DNA of 64,000 bases from Flavobacterium jumunjinense (GTDB lineage: Bacteria > Bacteroidota > Bacteroidia > Flavobacteriales > Flavobacteriaceae). The position numbers and the translations under genes were made by a program. This document shows, piece after piece, positions 8,574 to 15,284 of this stretch (positions within the stretch are counted from its first letter, which is position 1; each line of letters begins with the position of its first letter). The stretch covers positions 620,001-684,000 of the forward strand of contig NZ_CP091285.1 in NCBI RefSeq assembly GCF_021650975.2, given 5' to 3'. The notes below the pieces were generated by a model. The model ran no database searches. It saw only the letters and a program-made list of their open reading frames with translations, and had not been told where the DNA came from.

Positions 8574-9281
8574 TTAAAAATTTGATTGTTCTTTTAGTTT
8601 TTCTAAATGTTCATCCTCAGAAATGATTTTTCCCTTTGGCATTTCAATCATCGAATATTTATTGTCAAATTCAATTTTATCAACAGAATAAATTAATTTA
8701 TTATCCTGAAGTTCTAAAATTAAACCTGGCAAACCATTATAATCAAGTGGTCCGAATGGGTATGAAATTTCTGAGCAAAACCAAGCAGTAATTTTTTTAA
8801 CTCTTTCTCCTTTATTATTAAAAAAAGATTTATTTGTAGTTGCTTTAATACATAAATAGCCGTCAATTTTTTTACTCTCAGTTGTAATTTGCCAATTTAA
8901 CTTATCATTTAATTTTATAATTATTCTAGATTCAGAATTATCAACTTTATAGCATTCTTTACTTTTTAAATTAAAAAAATATGAATATTTAGAATATAGG
9001 TTATAGTTGATTTTTTCTATTGTCGAATTTTTATCATTCTCTACATTCAAATTTTCTTCACTTCTAAATAGTGAAAAATCTGTATTGAAAAATAAACTAA
9101 ACTTTTTCCTTTTTAAATTTTCATTAAATTTTTCAAGAAATTTTATTTCATTAACATTAGTAGAATCTTTAAACTCTATCTTAGGAGGTATAACCTTATA
9201 TGTAATCTTCCCTGATGTGTTTTGTCCTAAAGACAAATAGCCAAAAAAGAAAGTTAAAGTAAAATTTAATACGTTTTTCAT
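8574..9281 (-). CDS. GLPGLI family protein
   Basis: A 235-residue exported protein with an N-terminal signal peptide (MKNVLNFTLTFFFGYLSLG). The family motif is complete: AWFCSEISYPFGPLDYNG runs into GLPGLILEL near residue 185. A conserved Cys also occurs in the GYLCIKATT strand. GLPGLI proteins are known only from Bacteroidota and have no settled function. They usually sit next to TonB-dependent barrels, as here with a 20-base gap. The leader carries copy A of a structured repeat (9297-9353). Periplasmic location is inferred from the signal peptide. Confidence 0.85.
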   Translation of the reverse strand: MKNVLNFTLTFFFGYLSLGQNTSGKITYKVIPPKIEFKDSTNVNEIKFLEKFNENLKRKKFSLFFNTDFSLFRSEENLNVENDKNSTIEKINYNLYSKYSYFFNLKSKECYKVDNSESRIIIKLNDKLNWQITTESKKIDGYLCIKATTNKSFFNNKGERVKKITAWFCSEISYPFGPLDYNGLPGLILELQDNKLIYSVDKIEFDNKYSMIEMPKGKIISEDEHLEKLKEQSNF

Positions 9282-9296
9282 CTCATTGTTATTTAT

Positions 9297-9353
9297 TTAA
9301 TTACAGTCATACTTTGTGTTCGTCAAAACATTTATTAAGGTAGGGCTGTTTTT
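9297..9353 (-). repeat. Leader repeat element, copy A
   Basis: ACAGTCATACTTTGTGTTCG and the following bases to GGTAGGGCTG match copies B (10560-10665) and C (12727-12830). Copy A lacks the second half with the GGTTGA/TCAACC arms. The ends ACAGTCATAC and GTAGGGCTGT can pair imperfectly. It lies directly upstream of a GLPGLI gene, in the 5' leader on the minus strand. Confidence 0.75.
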
Positions 9354-9356
9354 AAT

Positions 9357-9440
9357 GTTTAAAATGATTTTTCTATATCTTAAATAAGTTTCTTTTTCTA
9401 ATTTGTAGCGTCCAAAATGATCGGCAATAGAAAGTTTTAA
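9357..9440 (-). pseudogene. Relic of a second TonB receptor (carboxypeptidase-like domain)
   Basis: Bases 9396-9440 match 8371-8415 of the intact receptor gene at 44 of 45 positions, and 9357-9388 match 8305-8336 at 24 of 32. The relic lacks 27 bases between these blocks, an in-frame loss of nine codons. Translated on the minus strand it gives KLSIADHFGRYKLE and then YLRYRKIILN, against KFSIADHFGRYKLE and YLGYKEAILN in the receptor. It begins 11 bases after the stop of the upstream GLPGLI gene, the same order as in the intact GLPGLI-receptor pair. It is a decayed copy left by tandem duplication. Confidence 0.8.
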
Positions 9441-9451
9441 TGTTTTTAAAA

Positions 9452-10198
9452 TTAATTCTTTAGCATATTTTCTCTTTCCATTTTTAATTTTTTATATTCC
9501 AATTGGAACTCTTTATTTGTTAAAAATCTGTTAGCTTTTGGAGGTTTAATTTTATTAATCGTTTTTTTATCTAATTTAAAATTTATTTTTTTAGCTTGAT
9601 AAACAAAAATATCATCTTCAAGTATTAAAATTAAACCAGGAAGACCATAAAAACCTAAAGGTCCTGCATTTATATTTATTGAAGGACAATACCAAGCAAT
9701 AGTGTTTTTTTCTTTTTTAATAACTTCAATTTCATTTTTTTCGTTTTCAATTTTCTTTTCAATAATTTGTCTATTAATCGCTTTATAGCAAAGCATATTG
9801 TCGATGAGTTTTGTTTCTTTATCATCTATTTCCCAATTGTAAGAGAGTAAAGAATCTTTAATGGTAAACTCTTCACCAAAAACAGTTTTATTTTGAATTT
9901 GTATTTTTCCCTCCAAGTCCTTGTAAATAGTTCCTATCAGTTTAGAATTAATATATAATAGGTTTAATTTATCACTTTTTTTTTGAAGATTGTTTTCGCA
10001 AAAAAAGATACTTTGATTACCGTTTACAAGGAGAGTATAAAATATTTCCGATGCGTTTTCGTCAACAATATTTTCTAATTCTTTGTTAATATAATCTGAT
10101 GCCTTGTTTTTGAAAGAGGCGACATATTCAATTTGTCCTAGTTGTGAAAAGCTTACTAAATTTAAAAATAGTAACGTAATGATAAGTGTTTTTTTCAT
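9452..10198 (-). CDS. GLPGLI family protein
   Basis: A 248-residue exported protein with signal peptide MKKTLIITLLFLNLVSFS. The motif region AWYCPSININAGPLGFYG continues into GLPGLILIL near residue 184. The paired internal Cys lies in NMLCYKAINR. A long charged Lys/Glu segment (~residues 150-165) separates them. It follows the peptide gene 10252-10542 in the same direction, with a 10-bp hairpin in between. It is followed by the receptor relic instead of an intact receptor. Function is unknown for the family. Confidence 0.85.
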   Translation of the reverse strand: MKKTLIITLLFLNLVSFSQLGQIEYVASFKNKASDYINKELENIVDENASEIFYTLLVNGNQSIFFCENNLQKKSDKLNLLYINSKLIGTIYKDLEGKIQIQNKTVFGEEFTIKDSLLSYNWEIDDKETKLIDNMLCYKAINRQIIEKKIENEKNEIEVIKKEKNTIAWYCPSININAGPLGFYGLPGLILILEDDIFVYQAKKINFKLDKKTINKIKPPKANRFLTNKEFQLEYKKLKMERENMLKN

Positions 10199-10211
10199 GA
10201 GTTAAAAATTA

Positions 10212-10245
10212 AATACTGTTCCAGTCAAAATACTAGAACAGTATT
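10212..10245 (-). promoter_or_regulatory. Hairpin between peptide gene and GLPGLI gene
   Basis: AATACTGTTC (10212-10221) pairs with GAACAGTATT (10236-10245), and a further AGT/ACT pair lies inside after one mismatch. No T-run follows on the minus strand. The place, after a small secreted peptide gene and before a GLPGLI gene, is the same as that of the hairpin at 12183-12209. This suggests mRNA processing or partial termination that sets a peptide-rich ratio. Confidence 0.5.
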
Positions 10246-10251
10246 AAAAGG

Positions 10252-10542
10252 TTAAATTAATCCAATATCATCAAGTGTATTGCATAAACTTACTGCGGCA
10301 TCAATGGTTTGATCAATTAATTCCTCGTTTTCTGAAACAGCGTTTAATTTTACTCTTAACCATTTACCGAACGCCCAACATTTAAGAGAACCTGCTTCTT
10401 CTGTTGAAGTTGTAATCTCAATAGCGTTTTCAATCTTTACGATTTCAATAGATTTTACTTCAACTTTCTTCTCAGTCTCATTTGCCATTCCAGAAAACGA
10501 AAATGCTACTAAAGTAATAATGCTAAATGCAAATTTTTTCAT
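10252..10542 (-). CDS. Short secreted two-cysteine peptide (CX31C)
   Basis: A 96-residue product with signal peptide MKKFAFSIITLVAFSFSGMA, an acidic/charged linker (~21-50) and a C-terminal core containing exactly two Cys, 31 residues apart (CWAFGKW ... AAVSLC). The same CX31C spacing occurs in the two peptides at 12217-12459 and 12479-12709, although the residues between differ. Its signal peptide and leader DNA closely resemble those of 12479-12709, showing a shared origin. It heads a module followed by a GLPGLI gene. No family is recognised. A disulfide-closed helical hairpin in the periplasm or outside is inferred. Confidence 0.65.
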   Translation of the reverse strand: MKKFAFSIITLVAFSFSGMANETEKKVEVKSIEIVKIENAIEITTSTEEAGSLKCWAFGKWLRVKLNAVSENEELIDQTIDAAVSLCNTLDDIGLI

Positions 10543-10559
10543 AATATTGTATTTTTAAA

Positions 10560-10665
10560 TTAATTACAGTCATACTTTGTGTTCGTCAAAACATTTATTA
10601 AGGTATGGCTGTTTTTTTATAGGTTGAATTTTTCAAGTAAACAAAAGCAAAGTCAACCGATTCTT
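10560..10665 (-). repeat. Leader repeat element, copy B
   Basis: About 105 bases that match copy C (12727-12830) almost throughout. They contain ACAGTCATAC (10566-10575) against GTATGGCTGT (10603-10612), and GGTTGA (10622-10627) against TCAACC (10653-10658). The similarity continues into the first codons of the peptide gene. It forms the 5' leader of the two-cysteine peptide gene on the minus strand. Confidence 0.75.
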
Positions 10666-10707
10666 TACCTTTTTTTTTAAAATTAAAATAACTAAACTAA
10701 AAGATAA

Positions 10708-11439
10708 TTAATCTTGATTTAAGATACCTCTTTTTAATTCTTCGTCTCTTTTCTTAATTTCGTCATCATTTATTTCTTCTCCGTCAACAGGGATTTTAAT
10801 TTTGACAGGAATATCTGTAAACTCAATTTTCTCAACAACAAATCCACGTTTGTCTTCATGAAGTTCTAGTATTAATCCAGGCAATCCACTATATCGAGTT
10901 GGCCCAATAGGTATCGGTATTGCTGGGCAATACCAAGCTACAACAGGCCAAGGAAACTCACGCCCTTTCCATTTTTGAATGTAGGTATAAGTAGCTTTGT
11001 AGCATAAATAACCATTGATGTCTTTACTTTCTGATGTAAGTGTCCAATTGATAAAACTAGCTTTTTTCTTTTTTAAAAGAATAGCAAATGAATAATATAA
11101 TTGTTCCACCAAACTGTCTTGTTTTCTATTGGTATAGAATTTGTCATATCCATAAAACGCACCAGTAACATAGTTTTTAGTACTTATACTTTCATAATCT
11201 GATATTAAGCTTTCAGAAAGATAAAACAAAGATTCGTCAGTATTGAACTCAAGTTTAAAACGAAGCATTTTTGCCATCATTTCCTCATCTAAAGCTTCTT
11301 GATATTGCATCCTGCTTCTCTCTTTGAGTTCTTCTGTTGCTTGTGTTGTTGCATAAAAAGATTTATAAGTAACATACCCGTTTTTTTGACTAAAAGAAAT
11401 TAAGCTCAATAATAAGATAAAAAGATTTAGAAATTTCAT
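10708..11439 (-). CDS. GLPGLI family protein
   Basis: A 243-residue exported protein with signal peptide MKFLNLFILLLSLISFSQ. The motif is textbook: AWYCPAIPIPIGPTRYSG then GLPGLILEL near residue 186, with the companion Cys in NGYLCYKATY. The middle holds a hydrophilic Glu/Arg/Met-rich helix (~35-60). It lies 45 bases downstream of another GLPGLI gene, so both are probably on one transcript that starts at the peptide genes near 12709. Its end is followed by leader repeat B of the next module. Confidence 0.85.
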   Translation of the reverse strand: MKFLNLFILLLSLISFSQKNGYVTYKSFYATTQATEELKERSRMQYQEALDEEMMAKMLRFKLEFNTDESLFYLSESLISDYESISTKNYVTGAFYGYDKFYTNRKQDSLVEQLYYSFAILLKKKKASFINWTLTSESKDINGYLCYKATYTYIQKWKGREFPWPVVAWYCPAIPIPIGPTRYSGLPGLILELHEDKRGFVVEKIEFTDIPVKIKIPVDGEEINDDEIKKRDEELKRGILNQD

Positions 11440-11484
11440 GTTATTGTTAAGTTTTGTAGATTGATAAAATTTTCCATTTCCTCA

Positions 11485-12168
11485 CTATTGTCGTTTTGGA
11501 AGTTCTGATTTTATTGCATTATAATAATCGTCTTCTTTAACTTCTTTTAATGTTTCTAAATCTGTCATTTTTGTGTTGTCTTTTTTTAATGATAATGATT
11601 TTAAGACAAAGTGATTTGCGGGCATTTCAATGAGTTCAACTATTAAGCCAGGTAAGTTGTTGTATTCATTTGGACCGTAAGAAAAAGGTATTTCTGGACA
11701 AAACCATGCGGTGACTTCATGGTTAAATGTTCCTTTTGAGTTAACTACTTTTTTAAATTTAGTAGCTTTATAACAAGTAAAGTTTTGAATTGTTTTGCTT
11801 TCGTTAGATATAACCCATTGAGAAGAATCAATTCGTTTTTCATAAAAAACGTTCCCATTTATAACAAATAATTGGTTGTCTTTCTTTTTAAACAGATGTT
11901 CTCCTTTACTAATGATTTTTGAGGCTAACTTTTCAGGACTGTTATCATCTAAAATCATTTTTCGTGATAAAGAAAAAGTAGAAATGCTGTCATTAAATTT
12001 TAATTCGAATTCTAAATTTTTAGATGCTTCAGAAATTGTATTAAAAAAATTAGATTCTCTTTTAGGGTTGTTGACTTTGAATAACACATTATAAGTTGCA
12101 ACATTATCTTGTGCATTAATAGCAATTAGACTAAAAATAGCAATTAGTAAAGTTAATTTTGTTTTCAT
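11485..12168 (-). CDS. GLPGLI family protein with variant NLPGLI motif
   Basis: A 227-residue exported protein with signal peptide MKTKLTLLIAIFSLIAINAQ. The region AWFCPEIPFSYGPNEYN is followed by NLPGLIVEL, so the first Gly of the name motif is Asn. The rest of the family pattern, including the companion Cys in NFTCYKATK, is kept. It is separated from the upstream peptide gene by a strong hairpin (12183-12209) and is followed after 45 bases by another GLPGLI gene. Function unknown. Confidence 0.83.
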   Translation of the reverse strand: MKTKLTLLIAIFSLIAINAQDNVATYNVLFKVNNPKRESNFFNTISEASKNLEFELKFNDSISTFSLSRKMILDDNSPEKLASKIISKGEHLFKKKDNQLFVINGNVFYEKRIDSSQWVISNESKTIQNFTCYKATKFKKVVNSKGTFNHEVTAWFCPEIPFSYGPNEYNNLPGLIVELIEMPANHFVLKSLSLKKDNTKMTDLETLKEVKEDDYYNAIKSELPKRQ

Positions 12169-12182
12169 GTTTTTTTATGTTG

Positions 12183-12209
12183 AACTGCAGAGACTAAGTC
12201 TCTGCAGTT
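12183..12209 (-). promoter_or_regulatory. Perfect 27-base palindromic hairpin between peptide and GLPGLI genes
   Basis: AACTGCAGAGACT (12183-12195) is exactly complementary to AGTCTCTGCAGTT (12197-12209) around one central base. In RNA it gives an 11-bp stem with a five-base loop just after the stop codon at 12217. No T-run follows directly. It occupies the same place as the hairpin at 10212-10245, so a role in protecting the 3' end of the peptide message or limiting read-through is plausible. Confidence 0.6.
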
Positions 12210-12216
12210 ATTATTG

Positions 12217-12459
12217 TTATTCTACTCCTTGTCCACCATCACGAATTAAGTTCCTGTTCATAAGCCAACATTCTGCATAAGCCCCATTTCCTGCATCAGC
12301 AATTTGTTGTTGATCTAAACCTGCTTCTGCTGCCCAATCCATAGCATCAAACATAGCGTCATCACAATAGCTCCCAGTAACTGTAGAAGCTTTTTCTTCT
12401 TCATTAGAAAAGCAAATTATAGAAGAAGAAACGAAAATAATTAAAAAAAGATTTCTCAT
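12217..12459 (-). CDS. Short secreted two-cysteine peptide (CX31C)
   Basis: An 80-residue product with signal peptide MRNLFLIIFVSSSIICFS and a core that starts CDDAMFDAMDWAAEAG and ends AYAECWL. Two core Cys are separated by 31 residues. Against the neighbour at 12479-12709 the pattern CDDxMFxxMDWA, then ExG, then AYAxCWL is conserved, although the signal peptides differ. The conserved Asp pair, Met-Asp-Trp and Ala-Tyr-Ala suggest a folded helical core rather than random sequence. It lies 19 bases downstream of its paralogue. No known family is recognised. Confidence 0.7.
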   Translation of the reverse strand: MRNLFLIIFVSSSIICFSNEEEKASTVTGSYCDDAMFDAMDWAAEAGLDQQQIADAGNGAYAECWLMNRNLIRDGGQGVE

Positions 12460-12478
12460 TTTGTTATAAATTTAGTTG

Positions 12479-12709
12479 TTAAAAAGAAGGATTTGATTCT
12501 GAGTTTTGTCGTAACCAACAATTTGCATAAGCCCAATTTCCCATGTTACTTACTGTTTGGTCATCAAAGCCTTCTTCCATAGCCCAATCCATTACGTTAA
12601 ACATCTCGTCATCACAACTTGGGTCGATACTTTTTATTTCTACACTTTTTGCAATTGAAATAAATGAAAAAGCGACTACAGCAATAATGCTAAACCCTAA
12701 TTTTTTCAT
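12479..12709 (-). CDS. Short secreted two-cysteine peptide (CX31C)
   Basis: A 76-residue product with signal peptide MKKLGFSIIAVVAFSFISIA and the core CDDEMFNVMDWAMEEG ... GNWAYANCWL, again with 31 residues between the Cys. Close paralogue of 12217-12459 in the core, and of 10252-10542 in the signal peptide and leader. It is the first gene of the minus-strand run and carries leader repeat C upstream. Secretion is inferred from the signal peptide; no modifying enzyme is encoded next to it. Confidence 0.7.
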   Translation of the reverse strand: MKKLGFSIIAVVAFSFISIAKSVEIKSIDPSCDDEMFNVMDWAMEEGFDDQTVSNMGNWAYANCWLRQNSESNPSF

Positions 12710-12726
12710 AATATTGTACTTTTAAA

Positions 12727-12830
12727 TTAATTACAGTCATACTTTGTGTTCGTCAAAACATTTATTAAGGTAGGACTGTTTTTTTAAAGGTTGATTTTTT
12801 CAAGCAAACAAAAGCAAAGTCAACCGTTTC
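12727..12830 (-). repeat. Leader repeat element, copy C
   Basis: Matches copy B nearly base for base, including ACAGTCATAC/GTAGGACTGT and GGTTGA (12789-12794)/TCAACC (12820-12825). It forms the leader of the first two-cysteine peptide gene. From 12831 to 12979 I see nothing further. Confidence 0.75.
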
Positions 12831-12979
12831 TTTGTTTTTGTTGGTAGTGTTGTTTTAGAAAGCTACCCAATTCCTAGTAATGCTCGTTTTTTTGTGCGGG
12901 TTACAAACAGCTGAAACAATCCCGAATAGTGGCCGACTATATGTTTAGAAAAATAAATAGCAGTAGTATTTTTCTTTTC

Positions 12980-13099
12980 TCATTCTTTATTATGTTTGTC
13001 TATCAAATGTAAAACTTTTCTAAATAGTTTCACTAAAAAATAGAGAATCACTAGTAATGTTATTATTAAGACAATTTGTAATACTTGTGTTGTAATCAT
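12980..13099 (-). CDS. Very small single-span membrane protein
   Basis: A 39-residue frame, MITTQVLQIVLIITLLVILY followed by FLVKLFRKVLHLIDKHNKE. It has one hydrophobic helix (residues ~6-22) and a basic amphipathic tail. The ATG follows an A-rich stretch (AAGAAAAAA), as is usual for ribosome sites in this phylum. It lies between leader repeat C and the regulator. Such small hydrophobic frames can arise by chance in AT-rich DNA, but the sharp hydrophobic/basic division argues for a real gene. Toxin-like or regulatory membrane peptide are possibilities only. Confidence 0.4.
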   Translation of the reverse strand: MITTQVLQIVLIITLLVILYFLVKLFRKVLHLIDKHNKE

Positions 13100-13353
13100 T
13101 TTTTTCTTAATTATTTAAAACCATATAGAAACATAGTCTACTTTTTATTTTATCTTTTTTCAAAGCAATTCCATTTTTTTTCGTCTATGTTTCTATTATG
13201 GAAAAACCAAACCAATGAACCCAATCTATATTTTTAGAAATTGTATAAAGAAATTGCTTGTTATTGTTTCGTTTGCCGTTAAATAGGAATCGAAAGCTTT
13301 CTTATTTCTGAAATCAAAACTACAGGGGTTTTTAGTTTTGTGCAAACAAAGTA

Positions 13354-13397
13354 TGTCGGAATTCATGAATTCCGACAAGTTTTTCATGAATTCCGAG
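13354..13397. promoter_or_regulatory. Operator: 24-bp palindrome plus an extra half-site, upstream of the regulator
   Basis: Core CGGAATTCATGAATTCCG at 13357-13374, extended to a perfect 24-base palindrome (13354-13377). A further half-site CATGAATTCCGA (13385-13396) repeats 13364-13375 at a distance of 21 bases, two helical turns. The core recurs at 15188-15205. It lies upstream of the promoter of the AraC-type gene, so autoregulation is likely. From 13100 to 13353 I see no gene. Confidence 0.7.
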
Positions 13398-13404
13398 GAG
13401 TAAA

Positions 13405-13437
13405 TTGCTAGAATAACAGCTGAATATCCTATTTTTG
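13405..13437 (+). promoter_or_regulatory. Bacteroidota-type promoter of the regulator gene
   Basis: TATTTTTG (13430-13437) fits the TAnnTTTG -7 element, and a TTG at 13405-13407 lies 22 bases upstream as a -33 element. The ATG is 24 bases downstream of the -7 box. The palindromic operator abuts the upstream side. Confidence 0.55.
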
Positions 13438-13460
13438 AAACAAACAATATACAAACAAAC

Positions 13461-15149
13461 ATGAATCGTCTTTTTATCTTTCTATTTGTCTTTTTATCTT
13501 TTTTAACCACTGCACAAACAAGTAAAAATGAATTAAATAGTAAAACATACAAAGAATTACTTACGGCTTTTGCAGAAGCTGAAAATAATTTTGATTTACA
13601 AAAAAAATATGCTGATGCCTATTTATTAAAGGCAAGAAAAGAAAAAAAAGACTTAAGAATAGCAAAAGGATATTATATGATGTCAAATATCCATAATTTT
13701 TATGATGCTATTAAATATTTAGATAGCGTTACTATTTATGCTGAAAAAGAAAGCAATGATAAATTTCCAATGGTTGCTTATTATGAAAGAGCAAGAAAAT
13801 TAGATGCACTAAGAGATTTTAAGCTGGCTATAGAGAATTATATTAAGGCAGAAAATTGGGCAAAAAAGAATAATGATCTAGATTATATTTTTAGAGCTAG
13901 ATTAGCAATTGCAATTATTAAGTCTGAAGATATAGGAGAAATTGAAGAAGCATTAGAGTTATATAAGCAATGTTATAGTTTTTATAAAAAAAATAAGGAG
14001 AAAGAAGTTAGGTATTTTAATAGTTATGTGAGTACAATTTTTGCAATTGCAGATGCACATAGAGCGTTACATCAGTTGGATTCGGCATCTTACTATAATA
14101 GATTAGGATATAGAGCATCAATTGAATTTAAAAATGAAAGATTAAAAGGTTTTTTTGTTTTAAATGAAGGAGCAACCCAATGTTTAAAGAGTAATTACAA
14201 AACGGCAATAGACAGCCTTGATAAAGCGCTTCCTGTAATGATAGAGTATGATGAAAAGATGAATCAAATTGCGTCTTACTATTACTATGCAAAATCGTAT
14301 ACAGGTTTAAAGAAGATAGACAAAGTTGTTAAATATTATGAAAAAGTGGATAGCGTTTATAAAGAATTAGAATATATAACCCCTGAGTTTGTTCATGGGT
14401 ATCATTATTTGATTAAATATTATAGGGAGAATGGTAATAAAGAAAAGCAATTATATTATCTCAACACCTTAATGAGTATAGATAGTATTTTTCAGATTAA
14501 TTATAAAGAATTAACTAAGAAATTTAAAAAAGAGTATGATATTCCAAATTTAATGCGAGAAAAGGAGGAAATTATTGAAGGATTACATGAAGATAAAAAA
14601 AGTAATTATGGTATAATGACTGTTTTAGGAGTAATTGTCATAATTAGTTTGTTTTTGGTTATACAACAAATCCAGCAAAAAAAAGTCTATAAAAAACGCT
14701 TTGAGTCTTTAATGCAAACAAAAGAAGAAGGTGATAATATTGGTAACGAGATTGAAGTAATAAGTAAAATAAAAGACAATAATTTAAATATTGTTGAAGA
14801 AACAGCTAACAGCATATTAAAACAACTTGCAGCTTTTGAAAAGAAGAAACAGTTTTTGAAACCTAATATTTCCCTAAACAATATAGCTCAAGATTTTGGG
14901 ACAAATCCAAAATATTTATCCACAATAATTAATACTAAAAAGGAAAAAAGCTTTGTGCATTATATTAATGATTTACGAATTGACTATATTGTTTCGGAAT
15001 TAAAAAACAATGTGCAAATACGAAAATATACTATTAAAGCCATTGCAGAAGAAGTGGGTTTCAACAATGCAGAAGCTTTTTCAAACGCTTTTTTTAAGAG
15101 AACGGGAATTAAACCTTCCTATTTTGTTAAAAAATTACAAGAAGGTTAA
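13461..15149 (+). CDS. Membrane-spanning TPR sensor with AraC-type DNA-binding domain
   Basis: The 562-residue product has a signal-like N-terminus (residues 1-20), TPR-type helical repeats through ~residue 360, one membrane helix (GIMTVLGVIVIISLFLVI, ~377-394), and a C-terminal AraC/HTH_18 domain (~465-560) with AEEVGFNNAEAFSNAFFKRTG as recognition region. It is a one-component sensor with the TPR part in the periplasm and the DNA-binding part in the cytoplasm, a layout common in Flavobacteria. It lies between the peptide/GLPGLI modules and the leader peptide/subtilisin pair. Palindromes with an identical core flank it on both sides, which marks it as the likely regulator of the block. The signal it senses is unknown. 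Confidence 0.85.
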   Translation: MNRLFIFLFVFLSFLTTAQTSKNELNSKTYKELLTAFAEAENNFDLQKKYADAYLLKARKEKKDLRIAKGYYMMSNIHNFYDAIKYLDSVTIYAEKESNDKFPMVAYYERARKLDALRDFKLAIENYIKAENWAKKNNDLDYIFRARLAIAIIKSEDIGEIEEALELYKQCYSFYKKNKEKEVRYFNSYVSTIFAIADAHRALHQLDSASYYNRLGYRASIEFKNERLKGFFVLNEGATQCLKSNYKTAIDSLDKALPVMIEYDEKMNQIASYYYYAKSYTGLKKIDKVVKYYEKVDSVYKELEYITPEFVHGYHYLIKYYRENGNKEKQLYYLNTLMSIDSIFQINYKELTKKFKKEYDIPNLMREKEEIIEGLHEDKKSNYGIMTVLGVIVIISLFLVIQQIQQKKVYKKRFESLMQTKEEGDNIGNEIEVISKIKDNNLNIVEETANSILKQLAAFEKKKQFLKPNISLNNIAQDFGTNPKYLSTIINTKKEKSFVHYINDLRIDYIVSELKNNVQIRKYTIKAIAEEVGFNNAEAFSNAFFKRTGIKPSYFVKKLQEG

Positions 15150-15184
15150 TTAGTTTGTTTTTAGTTGTTTATGCTGGTTTTGAA

Positions 15185-15208
15185 ACACGGAATTCATGAA
15201 TTCCGTGT
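15185..15208. promoter_or_regulatory. Operator: 24-bp perfect palindrome upstream of the leader-peptide gene
   Basis: Core CGGAATTCATGAATTCCG (15188-15205), with ACA/TGT on the outer sides giving a perfect 24-base palindrome. It shares the 18-base core with the operator at 13354-13377 but has different flanking bases. It is centred about 57 bases upstream of the -7 element at 15250. It has no loop or T-run and so is a poor terminator. Confidence 0.7.
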
Positions 15209-15249
15209 GCTACTTTACATTTTATGATATGTTTTTTATAATTCAAAAC

Positions 15250-15257
15250 TATATTTG
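15250..15257 (+). promoter_or_regulatory. -7 promoter element of the leader-peptide gene
   Basis: TATATTTG fits TAnnTTTG, 27 bases before the ATG at 15285. No clear TTG -33 element is visible, which is in keeping with an activator-dependent promoter behind the upstream palindrome. Confidence 0.55.
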
Positions 15258-15284
15258 TTAAACAACAATTCAAAATATAATATT

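Noticed and set aside
13226..13552. Minus-strand frame of 108 codons across the regulator promoter and start
   Set aside because: It overlaps the promoter, the palindromic operator and the first codons of the well-supported regulator, and the product has no coherent features.
15185..15208. Palindrome as terminator of the regulator gene
   Set aside because: It has no loop and no T-run, and its core is shared with the site upstream of the regulator, which favours an operator.
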